From: an uncultured Cellvibrio sp.
Lineage (GTDB): Bacteria; Pseudomonadota; Gammaproteobacteria; Pseudomonadales; Cellvibrionaceae
DNA length: 5,493 nt
Assembly: GCA_946482385.1 (NCBI GenBank)
Contig: CAMLRI010000185.1
Location: forward strand, 1-5,493
Direction: 5' to 3'
Positions within the stretch are counted from its first letter, which is position 1, and every line of letters starts with the position of its first letter. A program made the translations under genes and the position numbers. Of this stretch, positions 1 through 5,493 are shown piece by piece. A model generated the notes under the pieces. It was not told the origin of the DNA. It saw nothing but the letters and a program-made list of their open reading frames with translations, and did not search any database.

Positions 1-737
1 AAGCGCGCGCGTTTGATTTCCGGGAAATGCTTTACGATAGATTCCAGCTCTTCGTGGTACATCATGTAAATTTTTTTGGGGCCAATTTCTGCCGGGAAGT
101 CAAACGATTGGTTTACCGACAGCGGCGGGGTTTCCACCCAGTCGCCATTTTCCCAGTAGCGGCCGTTGGCGGTAACTTCGCGAATATTAATTTCCGGGTT
201 GAAGTTGGTGGCAAAGGGCAAACCGTGATCGCCGGCATTACAGTCGATAATATCCAGGTAGTGAATTTCATCGAAGTGGTGCTTTTTCAAATAGGCGGTA
301 TAGACATTGGTGACACCGGGATCGAAACCCGAGCCCAAGAGTGCGGTAATGCCGGCATTTTTAAATTTATCCTGATAGGCCCACTGCCAGGAGTATTCAA
401 ACTTGGCAGTATCCAGGGGCTCATAATTCGCCGTATCCAGATAATCCACACCCGTTTCCAAACAGGCATCCATAATATGCAAATCCTGGTAAGGCAGAGC
501 AACGTTAATTACCAGGTCGGGCTTTTCGGCGTTAATCAGTGCTACCAGTTCGGGTACATTGTCGGCATCGACTTGGGCAGTTTTGATGGGGCGATTCAGG
601 GTTGCCGCGATCGCTTTACACTTGGATTCGGTGCGGCTGGCAAGCACTATCTCGGAAAACACCTCGGGTAATTGCGCGCACTTATGCACCACCACATTAC
701 TGACACCACCCGCACCAATGATCAACACTTTTGCCAT
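1..737 (-). CDS. Carboxynorspermidine/carboxyspermidine dehydrogenase, Lys1-like (3' end cut by window edge)
   Basis: This frame stays open from an ATG at 737 to the left edge, giving 245 codons of a family usually about 400 long. The enzyme is cytosolic and reductively condenses putrescine (or diaminopropane) with L-aspartate semialdehyde, using NADPH, to form carboxyspermidine (or carboxynorspermidine). Visible features are an N-terminal Rossmann dinucleotide loop, VLIIGAGGV (residues 4-12), then LVINVALPY (75-83), VDYLDTANYEP (97-107), WQWAYQDKF (118-125 region), GSGFDPGVTNVY (135-146) and NAGDHGLPFATNF (167-179). The last two are hallmark motifs shared with Vibrio carboxynorspermidine dehydrogenase. 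The block around residues 99-118 is compact and lacks the insertion I recall in the Vibrio protein, so the Campylobacter-type carboxyspermidine (putrescine-using) form is my preferred reading; this is inference. A GGGAG ribosome site (745-750) lies 7 bases before the ATG. The gene starts 31 bases after speA stops and is probably cotranscribed with it. Generic annotation would be saccharopine dehydrogenase, but the lysine-pathway role is unlikely in this context. Confidence 0.9.
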   Translation of the reverse strand, partial: MAKVLIIGAGGVSNVVVHKCAQLPEVFSEIVLASRTESKCKAIAATLNRPIKTAQVDADNVPELVALINAEKPDLVINVALPYQDLHIMDACLETGVDYLDTANYEPLDTAKFEYSWQWAYQDKFKNAGITALLGSGFDPGVTNVYTAYLKKHHFDEIHYLDIIDCNAGDHGLPFATNFNPEINIREVTANGRYWENGDWVETPPLSVNQSFDFPAEIGPKKIYMMYHEELESIVKHFPEIKRAR

Positions 738-768
738 AGTTATTGCTCCCAGAAGTCAAAATAAACGG

Positions 769-2688
769 TTATTTCTCGAAATAGGTGTAGCCGCGCAGGC
801 CTTCGGAATAGGCGGCGAGCATTTGCTGGCGGTCGGCCACACTGATGATGCCATCGCGCACTGCCTGCTCGGCGGTTTGGCGGAACTGTTGGTAAAGCGC
901 GGTGGGGTCGTACTCCACATAGCTCAATACATCGGCGATGCTATCGCCGTGGATTTCGTGAACAAAATCAATGCTGGCATCGCCATTTATGCGCACGCTG
1001 GCAACATTGGTATCGCCAAACAAATTGTGTAAATCGCCGAGGGTTTCCTGGTAGGCGCCCACCAAAAACACACCCAAATAATATTCCTCACCAGCTTTGA
1101 TCGGGTGCAGGGCAATAGTGGAGGATTCACCCTCGGGGCTGGCAAATTTTTGCAGCTTGCCATCGCAATCACAGGTGAGGTCGGCAATGATGGCCTGGCG
1201 GGTTGGCGCTTCATCCAGGCGATGAATCGGCATTACCGGGAACACCTGGCCTATGGCCCAGGAATCCGGCAGGGATTGGAAAACACTGAAATTACCGTAG
1301 TAAATATCGGCTAACAATTGCGGCAGGTTTTCCAACTCGGAGGGGATACGCTTCATTTGTGGCAAGAGCGCCGCGATTTTTTGCAAGGCCGCCAAATAAA
1401 TATTCTCCGCCAATACCCGGTGGCGCAAGCTGATGTCACCCGAGTGGAAGAGATCGCGGATTTTATCGCGGTAATAAATAACGTCGTTGTAGGACTCTTG
1501 CAAATTCGTCAAGCGAATCACCGCTAATGAGTGCCAGAGGTTTTCTATCATCTCATGGCAGCCGCCAGGCAATTCCGTTGGCAAGGCCGTTGGCTCAAAG
1601 TGGGTTACATCGAGAATATTGAACAACAATATCGATGTGTGTGCGACTGTGGCGCGGCCAGATTCAGTGACTATAACCGGGTGGGGTATACGGTGTTGAT
1701 CCAGGCTTTCCTGAATGGCTTCCACCACGTCGATACAATATTCCTGTACCGAATAGTTGCGGCTGTGGCCATTGGTGCTACAGGTGCCGTCGTAATCAAT
1801 CGCCAGGCCACCGCCCAAATCCAAATAGCCCAGCGGTGCACCCTCGCCCACCAATTCGATGTAATAGCGGCAGGCTTCCAACACACCGGCGCGAATACTG
1901 CGGATATTGGGAATTTGTGAACCCAAATGAAAATGCAGCAATTGGAAACAGTGCAGCAAATTGGCGGCGCGCAGTGTATCTATTACGTTCACCAGTTCAT
2001 TGGTGTTTAAGCCAAACAAACTGCGGTCGCCACTGTCGGCACTCCAGTGGCCTTCCACCTTGGTGGAAAGTTTTAACCGCACGCCAATCAAAGGTTCAAT
2101 ATTTAAGGCGCGGCTGCATTCAATCACCGACTGCAATTCACTGAGGGTTTCCAACACAAAAAAGCATTTAAAGCCCAGCTTGCGCGCTTGTAAGCCGAGC
2201 GTAATAAATTCGCTGTCTTTGTAGCCGTTGCAAATAATCAGGCTGTCGCGGTTGGTGAGCGTTGCCAGGGCAATCATCAATTCTGCTTTGCTGCCCGCTT
2301 CCAGGCCGTGGTTATAGCGTTGGCCAAAGCGGGCGATTTCCGCCACCACATGGCTTTGCTGATTGACCTTAATGGGAAATGCACCGCGATATTCGCCGCG
2401 ATAGCCGCTGGACTCTATGGCCTGGGCAAAGGAATCGTTGAGGATGCTGATGCGTTTATCCACCAGGTTTTCCAGGCGCAAGAGCACCGGCATTTGCAGC
2501 CCCCGCTGCTGCAAACCGTCGACTATATCCATTAGCGATACCGGGGTTTCACCTTCGGCGGTAGGGGCGTTAACCACCACTTCACCCTTGGCGGAAATAC
2601 CAAAGTAGCCGCTGCTCCACTCGTCAATGCCGTAGAGATCGGCTGCCGCGCGTGTGGACCAGGGGGATAGCTTGTCAGAGCTGCTCAT
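769..2688 (-). CDS. speA: Biosynthetic arginine decarboxylase (PLP-dependent, fold III)
   Basis: SpeA decarboxylates L-arginine to agmatine, the first step of the agmatine route to putrescine, with PLP and Mg2+. The 639-residue length fits the family (E. coli about 658). The order of parts is as expected. The N-terminal segment has DLYGIDEWSSGYF (18-30). The TIM-barrel domain carries the PLP lysine in FPIKVNQ (K107), HGLEAGSKAEL (127-137), HFHLGSQI (252-259), the phosphate-binding glycine loop DLGGGLAIDYDG (290-301) and TESGR (341-345). A helical insert at about 385-465 follows. The C-terminal beta domain carries the active-site cysteine motif DLTCDCDG (503-510) and GAYQETLGDLHNLFGD (544-559). 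All key motifs are intact, so it should be active. The ATG at 2688 is preceded by a purine-rich AAGGGGTGGG about 6 bases upstream. An upstream small open frame overlaps the first 14 bases. Downstream, a polyamine dehydrogenase begins after 31 bases, so both likely form one operon feeding spermidine synthesis. The second cysteine (C508) stands where E. coli has serine. Confidence 0.97.
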   Translation of the reverse strand: MSSSDKLSPWSTRAAADLYGIDEWSSGYFGISAKGEVVVNAPTAEGETPVSLMDIVDGLQQRGLQMPVLLRLENLVDKRISILNDSFAQAIESSGYRGEYRGAFPIKVNQQSHVVAEIARFGQRYNHGLEAGSKAELMIALATLTNRDSLIICNGYKDSEFITLGLQARKLGFKCFFVLETLSELQSVIECSRALNIEPLIGVRLKLSTKVEGHWSADSGDRSLFGLNTNELVNVIDTLRAANLLHCFQLLHFHLGSQIPNIRSIRAGVLEACRYYIELVGEGAPLGYLDLGGGLAIDYDGTCSTNGHSRNYSVQEYCIDVVEAIQESLDQHRIPHPVIVTESGRATVAHTSILLFNILDVTHFEPTALPTELPGGCHEMIENLWHSLAVIRLTNLQESYNDVIYYRDKIRDLFHSGDISLRHRVLAENIYLAALQKIAALLPQMKRIPSELENLPQLLADIYYGNFSVFQSLPDSWAIGQVFPVMPIHRLDEAPTRQAIIADLTCDCDGKLQKFASPEGESSTIALHPIKAGEEYYLGVFLVGAYQETLGDLHNLFGDTNVASVRINGDASIDFVHEIHGDSIADVLSYVEYDPTALYQQFRQTAEQAVRDGIISVADRQQMLAAYSEGLRGYTYFEK

Positions 2689-2848
2689 AGGTAACCCACC
2701 CCTTGATGAGATTCACCCCGGCAAATTCGCAATGCTGGGGCAAATAGACAAAGACAGGCGCGACCGCTGCCGAAACTGCAATCAACACCGCGAAAAACGT
2801 AAAAATGGCGCGCAATTGTCCATATTTTTGATGAAAAATAAAGTGCAT
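2675..2848 (-). CDS. Candidate small membrane protein or leader peptide overlapping speA
   Basis: An uninterrupted 57-codon frame runs from ATG at 2848 to TGA at 2675-2677, filling most of the gap before speA and overlapping its first 14 bases in another frame. I do not recognise the product. Its N-terminus is short and polar-basic (MHFIFHQKYGQLR, 1-13). One hydrophobic span follows, about residues 14-36 (AIFTFFAVLIAV then SAAVAPVFVYL), and then a short tail with a cysteine, HCEFAGVNLIKGW (39-51), ending TYEQL. The positive-inside rule predicts an N-in single-span inner-membrane protein. The start is uncertain: the ATG has only GGGC just before it, is placed in the 3' arm of a hairpin, and lies where transcription from a perfect TATAAT (2854-2859) would begin, so it may be leaderless. 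A TTG at 2815 (codon 12) after GGA is the alternative. The overlap with speA would allow translational coupling. Support is structural only; chance openness cannot be excluded. Confidence 0.4.
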   Translation of the reverse strand: MHFIFHQKYGQLRAIFTFFAVLIAVSAAVAPVFVYLPQHCEFAGVNLIKGWVTYEQL

Positions 2849-2874
2849 TGCCCATTATAAAAAATGGGCGATGC
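2845..2874 (-). terminator. Probable Rho-independent terminator after the pectate lyase gene
   Basis: A 12-base inverted repeat (arms 2863-2874 and 2845-2856, one C/A mismatch when read on the minus strand, loop of 6) lies 38 bases after the pectate lyase stop. It is followed on the minus strand by ACTTTATTTTT, a T-rich though interrupted tract. No T tract follows on the plus-strand side, so the orientation fits termination of leftward transcription. The hairpin also contains a TATAAT and the ATG of the small frame upstream of speA, so a second role as a start-site-masking structure in readthrough RNA is possible. Confidence 0.55.
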
Positions 2875-2882
2875 GGATGCAG
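2854..2882 (-). promoter_or_regulatory. Possible promoter for the small frame and speA
   Basis: A perfect minus-strand TATAAT occupies 2859-2854. At a 17-base spacing the -35 region would be CTGCAT (2882-2877), a poor match to TTGACA, and there is no extended TG element. The predicted transcription start would fall at about 2847, practically on the ATG at 2848. This gives either a leaderless small mRNA or a 160-base 5' leader for speA. The TATAAT lies within the loop and arm of the terminator-like hairpin, so it may be only a by-product of that structure. Confidence 0.3.
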
Positions 2883-2911
2883 GCCTGAAGCCTGACGATG
2901 TGCGCGTCTTT

Positions 2912-4588
2912 TTACTGCGCGCTATTGGCCTCCAGGGCACGGATCAAGGTGCCCATATTGCGGATAAAAACTCCGGTAGATATGCCCATCACCGGCTTCT
3001 CAGCGGGATAGGGTGAAGTATCCCAGGCATCGCCCACCATGGTATTGGCATAGCGTGTTTCGCCGCGCCCCGCTTGCGCCGATTTAGCAGGCACCTCGCC
3101 AAGGTAGGGATTGGTAGTGTAGTACAGGGGCGACAACCAGTAGCCCTGGGGGGTAAGGCTGGCAACCAAAGCACTGGCTGCCGCCAGGGGCGACTCGCTC
3201 CCCTGCCCCGGGTTCGTTTGGGCACGAAAATTCAGATCCGACAGGCTGATATTGCCCAGGGTGAAGTAGCGCGGCAGCTCTACCAGTTCCCGGCTAAGTA
3301 GCGGCGAACCTGCACTGGCTTCGGCCGGCGACATAGCTGCCACCTGCTCATACAGCCGACGCAAACCAGCCAGATCAACCCGCGCTGCTGATTTGTAGTG
3401 CTCCAGCATATTGCCCGGCGTGTAATCCACATAGTATTCACCGTTGGCGCTGTTGCTGCCGCGTCTGTGGGTGTAAAGCGCCTTGCCTGTATCCAGCTCA
3501 ATAAAACTGGGGTATTCGCGCCCCTCCTGTTCCCGGCCCGGGGCATAGCGCTGCCGCTCCAGCCAATCCAGGGCCTCGGGAATACGCGCCAGGAATTTGC
3601 GCTCGCCCGTCAGGCGATAGAACTTGAGCAACTCGCGGATATTGCCCGCCGTGGTGGGTATATGCAGGCTTTTAGGTTCATAGGAGCGCGCGCCAGCGGG
3701 CTGCAATTCGGGGGTGTATTGCAGCGCCCAACCCGGCTGGGGTTGCCCCCATTGGGTAATAAGGTAGGTATTCATGGCGCGGATAATTGGCTCCCTTACC
3801 CGCTGCTCGCCCAGGGCTTGGTAGCACATCAGGAGGAAGTCGATGTTTCCCGCCGCCACATCGTCGTTGAAGGTGATAAAACCTGTGTAATCCCCCTGGG
3901 GCTTGCCTTGCCAATCCCGGGTGGGATGATCCTGACGCAAAGGAAAGCGCTGCGGCCAACCGCCGTTGGGATATTGGCTGGCGAGCACAAACTCCAAAGC
4001 CCGATATAAAGGCGGGCGGTATTTCGGATCTAACTTGGCCAAGTAAAGTCGCAGCAAAAACTGCGCAGCTTCGGCTGTGCCGCCATCATCAAAAGTGGCA
4101 TTGCCGTAGTAATGCTGAAACTCCTCCAGGCGCCAGGCGTGCTTGCCAATACTGGCATACCAATCCTGCAATGCGGCCTCGCCGGCAAAATCCGCTACAT
4201 AGTTCCAACCGCCGCTGGGGTGCTGCGCCCATATGATGGCGCCCGCGACCTTTTCGGCAGCGGCATAATAGAATTCATCAGCGGTAGCTTGGTAAGCATC
4301 GAGAAACAGGTGCCCAACGCTGGCAGTGCCTGGTGGCTGCATCCATATCATGGTGCGGCGCGCTTCCAGCTCGCCCCATTGGCGGGAAAAATCGGGAAGA
4401 TAGGACCAAACAAATCCGCCCTTGTAACTGGCCTTATCCAACATAAAACGGCTGGCCGATTTCATGGTTGATAACAGCTGTTCCCGCTCAGGGATTACAG
4501 ATTCGGCAACGGCCAGGGGATTAAAGGTGAAAAGAACAGCCCACAGGAATAGGCATCTCGATACAAAACACAGGCTGATGGCGCGCAT
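2912..4588 (-). CDS. Secreted pectate lyase, PL10 / Pec_lyase-type alpha/alpha toroid
   Basis: The 558-residue protein has a clear Sec signal peptide: MRAISLCFVSR, a hydrophobic core through residue 25, and AVA-ES with likely cleavage after A28. No lipobox is seen, so it is periplasmic or exported. The middle part carries family-10 pectate lyase hallmarks: QYPNGGWPQRFPL (205-217), YTGFITFNDDV (234-244), then GWALQYTPELQPAGARSYEP (286-305), a W/Q...L.PA.AR.YE block typical of the family, and TGERKFLARIPEALDWL (327-343). PL10 enzymes cleave polygalacturonate by Ca2+-dependent beta-elimination with an arginine base; which arginine acts here I cannot assign. The family domain is about 330 residues, so this protein has an extra N-terminal part (about 30-190, with MQPPGTASVGHLFLDAYQ at 83-100 and QHPSGGWNY at 122-130) and a C-terminal part (about 400-558). 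No cellulose-binding module is visible. The start at 4588 fits the signal peptide; its ribosome site (AGAGA) is weak. It stands alone, flanked by a probable terminator and a 191-base upstream gap. Confidence 0.85.
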   Translation of the reverse strand: MRAISLCFVSRCLFLWAVLFTFNPLAVAESVIPEREQLLSTMKSASRFMLDKASYKGGFVWSYLPDFSRQWGELEARRTMIWMQPPGTASVGHLFLDAYQATADEFYYAAAEKVAGAIIWAQHPSGGWNYVADFAGEAALQDWYASIGKHAWRLEEFQHYYGNATFDDGGTAEAAQFLLRLYLAKLDPKYRPPLYRALEFVLASQYPNGGWPQRFPLRQDHPTRDWQGKPQGDYTGFITFNDDVAAGNIDFLLMCYQALGEQRVREPIIRAMNTYLITQWGQPQPGWALQYTPELQPAGARSYEPKSLHIPTTAGNIRELLKFYRLTGERKFLARIPEALDWLERQRYAPGREQEGREYPSFIELDTGKALYTHRRGSNSANGEYYVDYTPGNMLEHYKSAARVDLAGLRRLYEQVAAMSPAEASAGSPLLSRELVELPRYFTLGNISLSDLNFRAQTNPGQGSESPLAAASALVASLTPQGYWLSPLYYTTNPYLGEVPAKSAQAGRGETRYANTMVGDAWDTSPYPAEKPVMGISTGVFIRNMGTLIRALEANSAQ

Positions 4589-4779
4589 AAGCAGTCTCTA
4601 TTGTTCTTTAGCTGACAACCGAAATAGCCTTGCCGATCAATCATTAAAATTATTATGCAGGGGCTCACCTATTGATGACGCTAGCCCCCAGGATTTATTT
4701 AGTCAGTGTAGGCACTTGCACTCCCGAGTCATAGGCAGTTAACACTTTTTATCCCCTGGATTTTATCGCCCGGCCTTCA
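4589..4779 (-). promoter_or_regulatory. Non-coding gap with likely pectate lyase control region
   Basis: This 191-base gap holds no credible gene on either strand. Next to the pectate lyase, an AT-rich block (4641-4657; CATAATAATTTTAATGA on the minus strand) contains -10-like hexamers, but no good TTGACA lies 16-18 bases upstream, suggesting an activator-dependent promoter. Upstream of it are the inverted repeat GGGGCT/AGCCCC (4660-4665 and 4683-4688, spacer 17) and a GC-richer stretch (about 4698-4736) with the palindrome ACTCGGGAGT and repeated AGTGC units. No convincing terminator for the marC-type gene is visible here. The role as control region is inferred from position. Confidence 0.4.
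4660..4688. repeat. Inverted repeat GGGGCT-N17-AGCCCC
   Basis: The six-base perfect arms can be extended by two wobble pairs on the minus-strand RNA. It lies about 72 bases upstream of the pectate lyase start, just upstream of the AT-rich -10-like block, a usual place for an activator site or a weak hairpin. It lacks a following T tract, so it is not a terminator on its own. Confidence 0.35.
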
Positions 4780-5397
4780 TCAAACCAGGCTGGGAAACAG
4801 TCCCTTCACTCCCCCCGCGATAAACTCCACAGCAATAGCCACCAGTAGCAAGCCCATCACGCGGGTGGACATCACTACGCTGCGCTTGCTTAAATGTTGG
4901 CTCAACCAGGGTAAAAACCTAAAGCCCAAACCCAGCAAACCACTCACCAAAAAAATGCATGCGGCAATGGCCAGATAATGCAGCGCCGAGCTGGATTGGT
5001 GAGCGTACACAATCACCGCACTCATAGCGCCAGGCCCAGCCAACAGGGGCATGGTCAAGGGCACCAGGGCGATGGTTTCATCCTGTGCAGCCTCTATATC
5101 TTCGGCTGTGTGGCCGCGCGACCTGAGCATACTCAGCCCCATCAATAACAACACCACACCACCGGCACAGCGGAACGCATCTATGCTGATACCGAAAGCC
5201 CAGAGAATCCACTCACCCAATAACAACGCCACCATCAATACGGCAAATACCGAAACCACCGTTAACCTTGCCGTTTTCTGCTGCTGCTCGCGGCTTTGAT
5301 GCACCGTCAGCGCAATAAACACCGGAATGGCTCCCAGCGGATCCACTATGGCAAACAGACCAATCAAGAATTTGGTGTATTCGGTAATTTCCAGCAT
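4780..5397 (-). CDS. MarC family (UPF0056) integral membrane protein
   Basis: The 205-residue protein matches the MarC/NAAT family in length (about 200-220) and motifs: FAIVDPLGAIPVF (15-27), RCAGGVVLLLMGLSML (76-91), VPLTMPLLAGPGAMS (112-126) and RVMGLLLVAIAVEFIAGG (179-196). About six membrane spans can be seen, near 8-30, 46-67, 72-91, 112-132, 139-162 and 176-200, with a charged loop at about 92-109 (RSRGHTAEDIEAAQDE). The repeated DP.GA.P and PL.AGPGA motifs in the two halves suggest an internally duplicated transporter fold. The family's cellular role is mostly unknown. Some archaeal members (SnatA) move small neutral amino acids, and the old link of E. coli MarC to antibiotic resistance was not upheld. 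The start is ATG 5397 with AAAGA eight bases before it; an out-of-frame ATG at 5404 is a weaker alternative. It appears monocistronic, 191 bases before the pectate lyase, with no visible functional link to it. Confidence 0.93.
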   Translation of the reverse strand: MLEITEYTKFLIGLFAIVDPLGAIPVFIALTVHQSREQQQKTARLTVVSVFAVLMVALLLGEWILWAFGISIDAFRCAGGVVLLLMGLSMLRSRGHTAEDIEAAQDETIALVPLTMPLLAGPGAMSAVIVYAHQSSSALHYLAIAACIFLVSGLLGLGFRFLPWLSQHLSKRSVVMSTRVMGLLLVAIAVEFIAGGVKGLFPSLV

Positions 5398-5445
5398 GAC
5401 TCATATCTTTAGCTATTTACGATTAAGTCTAGGCTGAATTTTGTC

Positions 5446-5467
5446 CCGTCCTAAAATAAGTTGACGG
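5446..5467. repeat. Small inverted repeat CCGTC-N12-GACGG upstream of the marC-type gene
   Basis: Perfect five-base arms flank a 12-base AT-rich centre, 49 bases upstream of the MarC start codon. On the plus strand it is followed by TTTTTG, so it could end a rightward transcript, but no gene is seen to its left on that strand. An operator for the MarC gene is the other reading. The rest of 5398-5493 shows no clear promoter and no gene. Confidence 0.25.
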
Positions 5468-5493
5468 TTTTTGTTTAAGCCAGCTCCCACAAA

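Noticed and set aside
27..671. Long plus-strand open frame (214 codons)
   Set aside because: It is antisense to the Lys1-like dehydrogenase, whose minus-strand reading carries clear family motifs; the plus-strand product has no recognisable domain.
2654..2860. Plus-strand 68-codon frame across the speA upstream gap
   Set aside because: Its product is highly charged and low in hydrophobic structure, with no ribosome site; the minus-strand frame in the same place is more protein-like and fits the direction of all neighbours.
2880..2894. CAGGC-CTGAA-GCCTG hairpin after the pectate lyase stop
   Set aside because: The stem is only five pairs and no T tract follows on either strand; the stronger hairpin at 2845-2874 is the better terminator.
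3398..4009. Plus-strand open frame of 203 codons
   Set aside because: It lies fully antisense to the conserved core of the pectate lyase and looks like a GC-codon-driven shadow.
5213..5404. Alternative frame starting at ATG 5404, seven bases before the MarC start
   Set aside because: It is out of frame with the conserved MarC motifs, which leave no doubt about the real frame.
5461..5466. Plus-strand TTGACG resembling a -35 box
   Set aside because: No -10-like hexamer lies 16-18 bases downstream (CTCCCA there), and it is partly explained by the inverted repeat.
1..5493. Defence system, mobile element, CRISPR array or tRNA
   Set aside because: No transposase, integrase, spaced direct repeats, cloverleaf or toxin-antitoxin-like pair could be seen on either strand.

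Overview
The window looks like chromosomal DNA from a plant-polysaccharide-degrading gammaproteobacterium, most like Cellvibrio or Saccharophagus. This is inferred from gene content (a secreted family-10-type pectate lyase next to polyamine genes), moderate GC and the style of the proteins, not from a database match. All recognisable genes lie on the minus strand, so transcription runs from right to left. No RNA gene, insertion sequence, CRISPR array or prophage signal was seen.

Layout in transcription order: (1) 5398-5493, a short upstream region with a small inverted repeat. (2) 4780-5397, a MarC-family inner-membrane protein. (3) 4589-4779, a 191-base non-coding gap with several short inverted repeats and an AT-rich block, presumably holding the control region of the next gene. 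(4) 2912-4588, an exported pectate lyase of the PL10 / Pec_lyase type. (5) 2689-2911, an intergenic stretch with a strong hairpin followed by a T-rich tract (probable terminator). Most of this stretch is also an unannotated 57-codon open frame (2675-2848) that encodes a hydrophobic, single-span peptide and ends 14 bases inside speA. (6) 769-2688, speA, biosynthetic arginine decarboxylase. (7) 1-737, the N-terminal 245 codons of a carboxy(nor)spermidine dehydrogenase (Lys1-like), cut by the window edge.

Functionally, speA and the dehydrogenase are 31 bases apart and very probably one operon for polyamine synthesis. SpeA makes agmatine, other enzymes convert it to putrescine, and the dehydrogenase joins putrescine to aspartate semialdehyde to give carboxyspermidine, which a decarboxylase (expected just beyond the left edge or elsewhere) turns into spermidine. 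This is the aspartate-semialdehyde route, distinct from the S-adenosylmethionine-dependent SpeD/SpeE route. The pectate lyase and MarC are unrelated to it and seem to be independent units.

The most interesting candidate is the small hydrophobic frame directly upstream of, and overlapping, speA. It could be a small membrane protein or a translated leader that couples to or regulates speA; it could also be chance. The window otherwise holds ordinary gene families.
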